Assembly: GCA_033721095.1 (NCBI GenBank)
Contig: JAWWBG010000049.1
Location: 1-14,209, forward strand
Reading direction: 5' to 3'
Length of the DNA stretch: 14,209 nucleotides
Source: JAWWBG01 sp033721095
GTDB lineage: Bacteria; Actinomycetota; Nitriliruptoria; Nitriliruptorales; Nitriliruptoraceae
Position 1 is the first letter of the stretch; every line of letters starts with the position of its first letter. The position numbers and the translations under genes are program-made. The notes below the pieces were generated by a model. It had not been told where the DNA came from. It saw only the letters and a program-made list of their open reading frames with translations, and searched no databases. Positions 1 through 6,766 of the stretch are shown here, piece by piece.

Positions 1-1
1 C

Positions 2-238
2 GCACTCCTGGGAGCCCTGGCGGGGATGGCGGATCGGGGTGCGTTGTCGGCCGACGTCCTCACGGTGCTCGGGACGGGTTTCTGTGGCGGGTTCACGACG
101 TTCTCGACGTGGATGGTCGAATCGGTTCGCCTCGGGAACGGGGAGGGCAGATCCCGCGCATCGATGCTGCTGCTCAACGTCGGGGGCATGTTCGTCGCGG
201 GTGTGCTCGCCGCGGCCATCGCCACCAACCTTGCCTGA
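2..238 (+). CDS. crcB: CrcB/FluC fluoride ion channel, C-terminal part (5' truncated by window edge)
   Basis: The open frame runs in from the left edge and ends at TGA 236-238. The visible ~78 residues carry the FluC signature GFCGGFTTFSTW around positions 77-112. That motif holds the conserved Gly-Gly, Thr-Thr-Phe-Ser-Thr stretch of the third transmembrane helix region. A final hydrophobic helix follows (LLLNVGGMFVAGVLAAAIA). The family forms dual-topology dimeric membrane channels that export fluoride; this is family knowledge. The visible part covers roughly the last two of four helices. The upstream part, possibly including a paired crcB copy as is common in actinobacteria, lies outside the window. 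The downstream flavoprotein starts 72 bp later, so co-transcription is possible but not shown. Confidence 0.9.
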   Translation, partial: ALLGALAGMADRGALSADVLTVLGTGFCGGFTTFSTWMVESVRLGNGEGRSRASMLLLNVGGMFVAGVLAAAIATNLA

Positions 239-310
239 GGTGCGGACGGATCCCGGCGGGGGCGGGGTTCGACGGGACTACGGTTCCCGATCGACCTCCA
301 TGAGGAGCTG

Positions 311-1981
311 GTGGTGGCACTCGACGCAGACCTGATCGTCGTGGGTGGCGGGATCGCCGGACTGGTCACGGCCGCCGAGGCCGCAGACGCCGGGGCGAAG
401 GTGCTCGTGCTCGACCAGGAGCCCGAGCAGTCGCTGGGTGGCCAGGCCTTCTGGTCGCTCGGGGGGCTGTTCTTCGTGGACTCGCCCGAGCAGCGCCGGC
501 TCCGCATCAACGACTCGCATGAGCTCGCGTGGGCCGACTGGCTGGGCACGGCCGGCTTCGACCGCGTGGATGGTGAGGATCACTGGCCGCGGCAATGGGC
601 CGAGGCCTACGTGAACTTCGCCGCGGGGGAGAAGCGCGCCTGGCTCTACGAGCAGGGACTCAAGGTGTTCCCGACCGTCGGGTGGGCCGAGCGCGGCGGG
701 GGACTGGCCAGCGGTCACGGCAACTCGGTGCCGCGGTTCCACATCACCGTCGGGGCCGGGCCCGGGACGATGGCGCCGTTCGCGCGCCGTTGCCGGGAGC
801 ACGAGGCTGCCGGTCGGCTCGAGTTCCGGTTCCGCCACCAGGTCGACGACCTCGTCCTCACCAACGGGGAGGTCACGGGCGTCGTCGGGACGCTGCTGGC
901 ACCCAGTGACATCGAGCGCGGCCAGGAATCCAGCCGGGAGAAGGTCGGCGAGTTCGAGCTGTCCGCCCAGGCCGTGGCCGTCACGTCCGGGGGCATCGGC
1001 GGCAACTTCGATCTCGTTCGGAAGAACTGGCCGACGGACCGGATCGGTGCCGCACCGCAGAACCTGATCTGTGGCGTGCCGGCACACGTCGACGGCCGGA
1101 TGCTCGAGATCACCGAGAGCGTGGGCGGCAACATCGTCAACCGCGACCGGATGTGGCACTACACGGAGGGGATTCGCAACTGGAACCCCATCTGGCCCCA
1201 CCACGCGATCCGCGTGCTTCCCGGCCCGTCGTCGTTGTGGCTCGACGCCACGGGCAAGCGGCTGCCGGTCCCCGCACTGCCGGGATCGGACTCCCTCGGA
1301 ACCATGAAGGCGATCCTCGACACCGGCTTTGACTACAGCTGGTTCATCCTCACGCAGAAGATCATCGAAAAGGAGTTCGCGCTGTCGGGCTCGGAGCAGA
1401 ACCCCGACCTGACCAGCTCCTCTCCGCTCGGGCTGTTGCAGCGCCTCAAGTCCGGACCGACCGGGCCAGTGCAGGCGTTCATGGACAAGGGGCCCGACTT
1501 CGTCGTCGAGGACAACCTCGAGGCCCTCGTGAAGGGCATGAACGAGCTCACCGACGAGCCACTGCTGGACTTCGAGCAGGTCAGGTGGGAGGTCCAGTGC
1601 CGCGATCGGCAGCTGGACAACTCGATGTTCAAGGACCTCCAACTGATGCAGATCGTCAATCACCGCAACACGATCATCGAAAAGCTCGTGCGGACCGCGC
1701 CGCCGCATCGCCTGCTCGACCCGAAGGCAGGCCCGCTGATCGGCGTCAAGATGAACCTCATGACGCGCAAGACGCTGGGCGGTCTCGAGTGCGACCTCGA
1801 CGGACGGGTCCAGAAGCAGGATGGATCCGGCGCGCTGCCCGGCCTGTACGCCGCGGGCGAGGTCGCCGGCTTCGGCGGTGGCGGCATGCACGGCTACCGC
1901 GCGCTCGAGGGCACGTTCCTGGGTGGCTGCATCTTCTCGGGTCGCACTGCTGGCCGCGCCATCGGTGCCGCCGTCGCCTGA
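311..1981 (+). CDS. FAD-binding dehydrogenase (Rv0785-like / 3-ketosteroid dehydrogenase superfamily)
   Basis: This 556-residue protein opens with a Rossmann FAD-binding fold: DLIVVGGGIAGL with glycines at 12, 14 and 17, and an acidic residue after the second strand (VLVLDQE). The C-terminus has the matching second FAD motif, GLYAAGEVAGFGGGGMHG, at about residues 513-530, then an ALEGTFLGGCIFSGRTAG helix. Length and these motifs match the 'putative FAD-binding dehydrogenase' family typified by M. tuberculosis Rv0785. That family is related to fumarate reductase/3-ketosteroid Δ1-dehydrogenase flavoproteins. The substrate is unknown, and no substrate assignment is supported here. An AGGAG at 303-307 precedes two adjacent GTG codons (311 and 314); spacing of 6 nt favours 314, so the first residue is uncertain. 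No signal peptide or membrane helix is evident, so it is probably cytoplasmic. A long antisense frame on the minus strand is a codon-bias shadow. Confidence 0.9.
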   Translation: MVALDADLIVVGGGIAGLVTAAEAADAGAKVLVLDQEPEQSLGGQAFWSLGGLFFVDSPEQRRLRINDSHELAWADWLGTAGFDRVDGEDHWPRQWAEAYVNFAAGEKRAWLYEQGLKVFPTVGWAERGGGLASGHGNSVPRFHITVGAGPGTMAPFARRCREHEAAGRLEFRFRHQVDDLVLTNGEVTGVVGTLLAPSDIERGQESSREKVGEFELSAQAVAVTSGGIGGNFDLVRKNWPTDRIGAAPQNLICGVPAHVDGRMLEITESVGGNIVNRDRMWHYTEGIRNWNPIWPHHAIRVLPGPSSLWLDATGKRLPVPALPGSDSLGTMKAILDTGFDYSWFILTQKIIEKEFALSGSEQNPDLTSSSPLGLLQRLKSGPTGPVQAFMDKGPDFVVEDNLEALVKGMNELTDEPLLDFEQVRWEVQCRDRQLDNSMFKDLQLMQIVNHRNTIIEKLVRTAPPHRLLDPKAGPLIGVKMNLMTRKTLGGLECDLDGRVQKQDGSGALPGLYAAGEVAGFGGGGMHGYRALEGTFLGGCIFSGRTAGRAIGAAVA

Positions 1982-2014
1982 AGCGACCGGCAGCACCGTC
2001 CGCGGACGCCGAGC

Positions 2015-2059
2015 TCAGCTGACGGTGATGGTTCCGGCCAGGCCGGCGTCGTCGTGGAA
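2015..2059 (-). pseudogene. Probable C-terminal remnant of a cupredoxin (copper-binding) gene
   Basis: Read on the minus strand, 2059 down to 2015 encodes FHDDAGLAGTITVS followed by TGA. This resembles the C-terminal strand of cupredoxin-like proteins, where an FHD or HxxxM-type copper ligand region is followed by xGTITV and the stop. Reading upstream in the same frame gives eight unremarkable residues (GQGALQSR) and then a stop, so the rest of the gene is absent. The break falls at about position 2060, immediately before the promoter of the MerR/CopB module. I infer that a convergent copper-protein gene was cut when the module arrived or was rearranged. The match is only 14 residues long, so chance cannot be excluded. 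Confidence 0.4.
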
Positions 2060-2092
2060 CCTGCTTTGCAATGCTCCCTGCCCCTACCACGC

Positions 2093-2123
2093 TTGACCTT
2101 CCAGCGGCTGGAAGGGTTACGGT
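2093..2123 (+). promoter_or_regulatory. MerR-type promoter and operator of the merR-family gene
   Basis: The -35 element TTGACC (2093-2098) and the -10 element TACGGT (2118-2123) are separated by exactly 19 bp. That elongated spacing is the hallmark of promoters activated by MerR-family proteins through DNA distortion. The spacer holds a perfect inverted repeat, CCTTCCAGC-G-GCTGGAAGG (2097-2115). It closely resembles CueR-type operators such as that of E. coli copA, from general knowledge. The transcription start would be near 2130, giving a leader of about 23 nt with AAGGAG at 2140-2145. This implies autoregulation by the downstream gene product. Confidence 0.85.
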
Positions 2124-2152
2124 CATGCCGGGCGTGGCCAAGGAGTCATCAC

Positions 2153-2605
2153 ATGCCGGTTGCGACGGCGTCGGAGCTGTTGATCGGAGAGCTGGCGGAC
2201 GCGGTTGGTGTGAACGCCAAGACCATCCGCTACTACGAGGAGATTGGCCTCCTGCCGCCTCCCGACCGGACGGCCTCGGGCTACCGGGTCTACGGCACGG
2301 AGGATGTGGCCAGGCTTCGGTTCATCCGGCGCGCTCAGCAGCTCGACCTTCGCCTGGACGAGATCGGGGAGATCCTCGCGCTGCGTGAGCGCGGCGAGGC
2401 GCCCTGCGGATACGTGCGTGACGTCGCCGAGCAACGGTTGGCCGACCTCGACGAGCGAATCGCCGAGATGAAGGCGGCCCGTGACGACCTCGCGGCCTTG
2501 CTGGAGTTCGCTGACGACCTTGCCGACACCCCGGCCGACTTCTGCGCGCTCATCGAGCACCACAACCCGGGAGACGGGCGCACGGCCAACGCACACCACG
2601 CTTGA
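2153..2605 (+). CDS. MerR-family heavy-metal-responsive transcriptional regulator
   Basis: From ATG 2153 the product is 150 residues, typical of metal-sensing MerR proteins. The start is chosen because AAGGAG (2140-2145) lies 7 nt upstream and the protein then begins just before the HTH. A longer in-frame ATG at 2054 would read through the promoter. The N-terminal winged helix-turn-helix is clear: LIGELADAVGVNAKTIRYYEEIGLL (residues 10-34) and SGYRVY (42-47). A long dimerisation helix follows at about 86-119. Candidate metal ligands are Cys85, Cys131, His136 and His137. Cys85 aligns, by distance to the following RL pair, with ZntR Cys79/MerR Cys82, a position that is Ser in CueR. The metal-loop cysteine pair of ZntR is missing (acidic residues stand there). 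The gene's stop codon lies inside the -35 element of the ATPase promoter. Cognate metal is unresolved: Cu/Ag by operator and neighbour, divalent by Cys85. Confidence 0.92.
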   Translation: MPVATASELLIGELADAVGVNAKTIRYYEEIGLLPPPDRTASGYRVYGTEDVARLRFIRRAQQLDLRLDEIGEILALRERGEAPCGYVRDVAEQRLADLDERIAEMKAARDDLAALLEFADDLADTPADFCALIEHHNPGDGRTANAHHA

Positions 2606-2632
2606 CCTTCCAGCAACTGGAATCCCTATGGT
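2602..2632 (+). promoter_or_regulatory. MerR-type promoter and operator of the copB-like ATPase gene
   Basis: The -35 element TTGACC (2602-2607) and -10 element TATGGT (2627-2632) are again exactly 19 bp apart. An inverted repeat TTCCAG-CAA-CTGGAA (2608-2622) sits in the spacer. The -35 element overlaps the TGA stop (2603-2605) of the regulator gene, so the ATPase has its own metal-inducible promoter as well as possible read-through. This operator is a less perfect dyad than the one in front of the regulator (15 bp core, flanks not symmetric), which could give the two promoters different responses. Confidence 0.85.
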
Positions 2633-2636
2633 GAGA

Positions 2637-2651
2637 TTCCAGTTCATGGAA
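2637..2651 (+). promoter_or_regulatory. Third TTCCA-N5-TGGAA dyad at the predicted transcript start of the ATPase gene
   Basis: TTCCA (2637-2641) and TGGAA (2647-2651) repeat the half-sites of the two MerR operators with the identical 5-nt gap, 29 bp downstream of the ATPase operator. With the -10 element ending at 2632, this copy covers about -2 to +13 of the transcript. It could be an additional binding site for the regulator or a 5' RNA hairpin; the sequence alone does not decide. Confidence 0.5.
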
Positions 2652-2670
2652 CCTCGGAAGGAGCCGTGAC

Positions 2671-4821
2671 ATGAGTTCGACGACGACGCGAGCCGAACAC
2701 CCCGACCACGAGCACGCGGTCGACCGCCCGGACGACACGCACGGACACGAGATGCACGGCCACGCCGGCCATGGCCGCGCAGCCGACGGCGACGGGGCCC
2801 ACGGTCGCGAGGTTGACGGCCACGAGCACGACCGCCACGCACACGCCGGGCACGGCGACCACGTTGCCATGTTCCGCGACCGCTTCTGGGTCTCACTGAC
2901 GCTCACGGCGGCCATCCTCTACTTCAGCGAGATGATCCAGGACTGGTTCGGCTATGCGGCCGTCGACGTCCCCGGCGCGGACTGGATCCCGGCCATCCTC
3001 GGCACGGTCCTCTTCGTCCACGGCGGCAGGGTGTTTCTCCAGGGCGGAGTGGCTGAAGCCCGCCGGCGGGCACCCGGGATGATGTCCCTGATCTCGCTGG
3101 CCATCACCGTGGCGTTCGTCGCCAGCTGGCTGACCGAGCTGGGCGCCGTCGACGAGCTCGACTTCTGGTGGGAACTGGCCGCACTGATCACGGTGATGCT
3201 GCTCGGCCACTGGCAGGAGATGCGCGCCATCGGTCACGCCCGCGGGGCGCTCGCCGCACTCGCCGAACTCCTCCCCGACGACGCCGAGCGGGTGACGGCC
3301 GACGGTGACCTCGAAACGGTGCCGGCATCGATGCTGGCCGCCGGGGACGTGGTGCTGGTCCGCCCGGGCGCCCGCGTCCCGGCCGACGGCCACATCGTCG
3401 AGGGCGCCGGCGAGTTCGACGAGTCGATGCTCACCGGCGAGTCACGTCCCGTCTCGCACGGGACCGGCGATCGCGTTGTGGCCGGCTCCGTCGCGCTGGC
3501 GACGGCAGTGCGGATCGAGGTCGACGCCATCGGAGAGGAGACGGCCCTCGCCGGCATCCAGCGGCTCGTCGCCGAGGCGCAGGCGTCGTCCTCGCGCACC
3601 CAGCGCCTGGCAGATCGGGCCGCGGCCTGGTTGTTCGCCGTTGCCACCGCCTCCGCGGTGCTCACGGCCGTCGCATGGCTCCTGGCAGGCCAACCCGACG
3701 ACGCGGTCGCCCGGACGATCACGGTGCTCGTGATCGCCTGCCCGCATGCACTCGGGCTGGCCATTCCCCTCGTGGTCTCGATCTCGACGGCCAAGTCCGC
3801 CCGCGCCGGCGTCCTCGTCAAGGACCGTCTCACGCTCGAGCGGGTCCGAACCGTCGACGCCGTCCTCTTTGACAAGACGGGAACCCTCACGGCCGGTGCA
3901 CACGAGGTCACGGACGTGGCAGCCCTCGGGATGTCCAGCGAGCGGCTCCTCGGCCTGGCCAGGGCCGCGGAGGTCGATTCGGAGCATCCACTGGCGCGCG
4001 CGATCGTCCGCCGCGCAGACGCCGTCGGCGCCCCGCACCTCGAGGCGACGGGGTTTGACTCGATGACGGGCCGAGGTGTCGAAGCGCAGGTCGACGGCCA
4101 CGAGGTGGCGGTCGGCGGCCCGGCCCTGCTGCGCGAGCGACAACTCGATTCGCCGCCGGACCTCGGGGACGGGATTGCGGCGTGGGAGCAGCGCGGTGCC
4201 GCCGTGTTGTTCGTGGTGGTCGACGGTGACATCGCCGGGGCCCTGGCCCTCGAGGACCAGATCCGACCGGAGTCGCGATCCGCGGTCGAGGGGCTGCACG
4301 CCCAGGACATCGAGGTTGTCATGATCACGGGCGATTCCCGTGCCGTCGCCGACCATGTCGCCGCGCAGCTCGGGATCGACCGCGTGTACGCCGAGGTCCT
4401 CCCGGAGGACAAGGACCGGGTCGTCCGGGAACTCCAGGAGGGCGGCCTGTCGGTCGCGATGGTGGGTGATGGTGTCAACGACGCCCCTGCCCTCGCCCGC
4501 GCCGACGCCGGCATCGCGATCGGGGCCGGCACCGACGTGGCCATCGAGTCGGCGGGCATCGTGCTGGCCTCCGATGACCCCCGCGGGATCCTGTCGGTGC
4601 TGCGTCTGTCCCGGGCGAGCTGGCGCAAGATGCTCCAGAACCTCGCTTGGGCGACCGGCTACAACCTGTTCGCCATCCCGATCGCAGCCGGAGTCCTGGC
4701 GCCCGTCGGGATCGTGCTGGCCCCTGCCGTCGGCGCAGCACTCATGAGCCTGTCAACGATCGTCGTGGCGCTCAATGCGCAGTTGCTGCGCCGACTCGAC
4801 CTCGGCGTCACGGCGGGCTGA
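2671..4821 (+). CDS. copB: CopB-like P1B-type heavy-metal efflux ATPase (CPH motif)
   Basis: This 716-residue P-type ATPase carries all catalytic landmarks: TGES 255-258 (actuator), DKTGT with the phosphorylated Asp at 401, the nucleotide-domain HP at 439-440, and GDGVND at 599-604. The transmembrane metal site is Cys-Pro-His at 357-359, not CPC. Further membrane-site residues are GYN (Tyr664, Asn665) and MSLST starting at 692. This pattern defines the P1B-3/CopB subgroup, reported to export Cu (I or II) and Ag. Eight membrane segments are visible. There is no CxxC metal-binding domain; instead the first 64 residues hold 15 histidines in HxH, HGH and HAH clusters, as in CopB. GGAAGGAG (2656-2663) precedes ATG 2671 by 7 nt. 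It lies directly behind the MerR-family gene, under its own MerR-type promoter, and should protect the cell by pumping metal out of the cytoplasm. Confidence 0.93.
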   Translation: MSSTTTRAEHPDHEHAVDRPDDTHGHEMHGHAGHGRAADGDGAHGREVDGHEHDRHAHAGHGDHVAMFRDRFWVSLTLTAAILYFSEMIQDWFGYAAVDVPGADWIPAILGTVLFVHGGRVFLQGGVAEARRRAPGMMSLISLAITVAFVASWLTELGAVDELDFWWELAALITVMLLGHWQEMRAIGHARGALAALAELLPDDAERVTADGDLETVPASMLAAGDVVLVRPGARVPADGHIVEGAGEFDESMLTGESRPVSHGTGDRVVAGSVALATAVRIEVDAIGEETALAGIQRLVAEAQASSSRTQRLADRAAAWLFAVATASAVLTAVAWLLAGQPDDAVARTITVLVIACPHALGLAIPLVVSISTAKSARAGVLVKDRLTLERVRTVDAVLFDKTGTLTAGAHEVTDVAALGMSSERLLGLARAAEVDSEHPLARAIVRRADAVGAPHLEATGFDSMTGRGVEAQVDGHEVAVGGPALLRERQLDSPPDLGDGIAAWEQRGAAVLFVVVDGDIAGALALEDQIRPESRSAVEGLHAQDIEVVMITGDSRAVADHVAAQLGIDRVYAEVLPEDKDRVVRELQEGGLSVAMVGDGVNDAPALARADAGIAIGAGTDVAIESAGIVLASDDPRGILSVLRLSRASWRKMLQNLAWATGYNLFAIPIAAGVLAPVGIVLAPAVGAALMSLSTIVVALNAQLLRRLDLGVTAG

Positions 4822-4830
4822 CGTCCGGCG

Positions 4831-4849
4831 ACACCGGTTATACTGGTGT
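4831..4849 (+). promoter_or_regulatory. Dyad operator overlapping the -10 element of the CGNR regulator gene
   Basis: ACACCGGT (4831-4838) and ACTGGTGT (4842-4849) form an 8-3-8 inverted repeat with one mismatch. Inside it lies TATACT (4839-4844), a good -10 hexamer; a weak -35 (GCTGAC, 4817-4822) is 16 bp upstream, touching the ATPase stop codon. A start near 4851 would leave a leader of about 20 nt. A protein bound here would block RNA polymerase, so autorepression by the downstream zinc-finger protein is the simplest reading, though that is inference. The leader can also fold ACGAT/ATCGT (4857-4861/4868-4872) around the Shine-Dalgarno. Confidence 0.6.
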
Positions 4850-4870
4850 TGTCGAAACGATCGGAGCATC

Positions 4871-5497
4871 GTGGCCGAGGGCGCCGCAATTCAGCATCGG
4901 GTGGCCGAGTCACGCGCTGACGCCGGCGACGTGCCTGCCGACGAATACGCCTTCCACTTCCTCTCCGGTCGCCCGAGCCTCGATCTTGTCGCCACGATCG
5001 GAGAGCGGTGGCGGCGCGCCTTCGAGCGGCTTCGCGAGCCCCGGGATCTCGCCCGCTGGGCGGTCGAGGCGGGCCTCGTCGAGGAGGCGCCCCGCGTCCT
5101 CCGTCGTGACCTCGAGCGGGCGCGACGGCTGCGGGCCGCGATCGCGCGAGTCGTCTTCGCCTGGGTGGACGGGCGAACGTTGCCGGCACGGGACGTCGCC
5201 GTCGTGAACGAGGCAGCCGCTCGTCCCGGCCTCGTCGAGGCGCTCGCTGTCACCGGCGAACCCGTCGTGCCTGTCCGGGCATCGATCGGTGCCGTGTTGT
5301 CCACGGTGGCTCGTGACGCGATCGGCCTCGTCACCTCGGGAGATCCTCGGCGCGTACGAGAGTGCGGCGCCGACGACTGCTCGTTGTTGTTCTGGGACGC
5401 CTCACGTCCGGGCCGGCGCCGCTGGTGCTCCATGGAGGGCTGCGGCAATCGTGCGAAGACCTCTCGATATCGACAGCGCCACGCGGTGGCCCGGTGA
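4871..5497 (+). CDS. ABATE/CGNR zinc-finger domain transcriptional regulator
   Basis: From GTG 4871 the product is 208 residues. This start is chosen because GGAG (4863-4866) lies just upstream and a -10 element sits 27 bp before it; the longer upstream frame overlaps the ATPase gene. The N-terminal half is an ABATE-type domain, with the FHFLSGRPSLDLVATIGER opening at about 28-46 followed by helices. The C-terminus is a CGNR zinc finger with Cys165, Cys170, Cys186 and Cys191 (RECGADDC and WCSMEGCGNRAK), ending in a basic SRYRQRH helix. This family is annotated as putative stress-responsive transcription regulators; ligands are generally unknown. The citrate synthase-family gene follows 51 bp downstream on the same strand and is the likely co-transcribed partner. 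Confidence 0.88.
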   Translation: MAEGAAIQHRVAESRADAGDVPADEYAFHFLSGRPSLDLVATIGERWRRAFERLREPRDLARWAVEAGLVEEAPRVLRRDLERARRLRAAIARVVFAWVDGRTLPARDVAVVNEAAARPGLVEALAVTGEPVVPVRASIGAVLSTVARDAIGLVTSGDPRRVRECGADDCSLLFWDASRPGRRRWCSMEGCGNRAKTSRYRQRHAVAR

Positions 5498-5548
5498 CCC
5501 CGGCGCGCCTGGCCCAGCAACTGCGGCGACCCCGCGGGAAAGGAAGAG

Positions 5549-6760
5549 ATGATGAGCTCCCAGGCAACGGGAGGACACGCGCCTGACCGGCCCTTGGTCG
5601 CGCCGCCGGGACTTGCCGGCGTCGTCGTTGCCGACACGTCGATCGGCGCTGTCGATGGCCAGGCCGGCCGCTACCACTATCGCGGTCACGATGCCATCGA
5701 GCTGGCTCGGCACCGAAGCGTCGAAGAGGTCTGGCACCTCCTCCTGCACGGGTCGTTGCCCGACGCCAGCCGCGCAGCAGCCTTTGCGGCGCGCATTCGC
5801 GACGCGGCCCGCGTGCCCTCGGCGACCCTCGCCCTGCTGCCCGGGATCGTGGCCGCCAGCGAGAAGGGCGCGCCGCTCGCCGACCTCCGGACGGCGGTGT
5901 CGGCACTCGCGGCCGAGCTGGGCGTGATGGCCTCCCTCGATCTCGACGGCGACAGCCTCGCTGACCAGCTGATTCGCCTCGTGGCGCCACAGCCGGAACT
6001 CGTGGCCACGCTCTGGCGCCTCGGCATCGGCGATGGACCCGTCGAGCCCGATGACTCACTCGGCTTCGCGGGCCGCTACCTGCACGCCCTCACCGGTCGG
6101 CGCCCGTCCGAGGCGATCGTGCGTGCGCTCGAGCGCTACCTCGTCCTGACGATGGACCACGGCTTCAACGCCTCGACATTTGCCGCACGGGTGGTGACCT
6201 CCACGGGTGCGGACGCCGGTGCGGCTCTGGTTGCCGCGATCGGGGGACTGTCCGGGCCACTTCATGGCGGCGCGCCGTCCCGAGCCCTCGACATGCTCGA
6301 TGAGATCGGCCAGCCGGATCGGGCGGCTGCGTGGGCCCGTGCCGCCGTCGCCCGCGGCGAACGGGTCATGGGTTTCGGACATCGGATCTATCGGACGCGG
6401 GACCCTCGGGCCGTGTTGCTGAAGGAGACTGCGACCGAGCTCGGTGGGCCACGGGTCGAGCTGGCGGTCGCGGTTGAGGACGCGATCGTCGACGTCCTGG
6501 CGGAGGAGAAGCCGGGTCGCAAGCTGTACGCGAACGTGGAGTTCTACGCGGCCGTGGTGCTCGAGGCCTGTGGGCTCCCACGCGAACTGTTCACCTCGAC
6601 GTTCGCGCTGAGTCGTGCGATCGGGTGGTCGGCGCACATCCGCGAGCAACACGCCGAGGGGCGGCTGATCCGTCCGACCGCCCGCTACGTCGGCATGCCC
6701 ACATGGGCCGATCGGCCGCCGGGCCGTGGCCCTCTCGGGTCGCAGCGAGTGGCCACCTGA
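5549..6760 (+). CDS. Citrate synthase family enzyme (citrate/2-methylcitrate synthase)
   Basis: This 403-residue protein aligns over its whole length with short bacterial citrate synthases, which condense acetyl-CoA (or propionyl-CoA) with oxaloacetate. Catalytic-region landmarks are present: GPLHGG with His239, MGFGHRIYR with His278, and NVEFY with Glu331 at the place of the usual catalytic Asp. The spacing 239-278-331 parallels E. coli 264-305-362. The C-terminal GWSAHIREQ and RPTARYVG motifs are also typical. Glu in place of Asp is, as I recall, seen in the actinobacterial 'citrate synthase 2' subgroup, so it need not mean inactivity. AAAGGA (5539-5544) serves either ATG 5549 or ATG 5552, and the second has better spacing. 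Whether it serves the TCA or methylcitrate cycle cannot be told: no prpB or prpD lies in the window. A weak hairpin follows the stop. Confidence 0.9.
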   Translation: MMSSQATGGHAPDRPLVAPPGLAGVVVADTSIGAVDGQAGRYHYRGHDAIELARHRSVEEVWHLLLHGSLPDASRAAAFAARIRDAARVPSATLALLPGIVAASEKGAPLADLRTAVSALAAELGVMASLDLDGDSLADQLIRLVAPQPELVATLWRLGIGDGPVEPDDSLGFAGRYLHALTGRRPSEAIVRALERYLVLTMDHGFNASTFAARVVTSTGADAGAALVAAIGGLSGPLHGGAPSRALDMLDEIGQPDRAAAWARAAVARGERVMGFGHRIYRTRDPRAVLLKETATELGGPRVELAVAVEDAIVDVLAEEKPGRKLYANVEFYAAVVLEACGLPRELFTSTFALSRAIGWSAHIREQHAEGRLIRPTARYVGMPTWADRPPGRGPLGSQRVAT

Positions 6761-6766
6761 TCACAC

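Noticed and set aside
278..1996. 572-codon open frame on the minus strand opposite the FAD dehydrogenase
   Set aside because: Antisense shadow of a high-GC gene; its translation has no recognisable domain, while the plus-strand frame has complete FAD motifs.
2054..2152. Upstream ATG extending the MerR-family protein by 33 residues
   Set aside because: It would translate through the -35/-10 promoter and dyad; ATG 2153 has a well-spaced AAGGAG and gives the normal family N-terminus.
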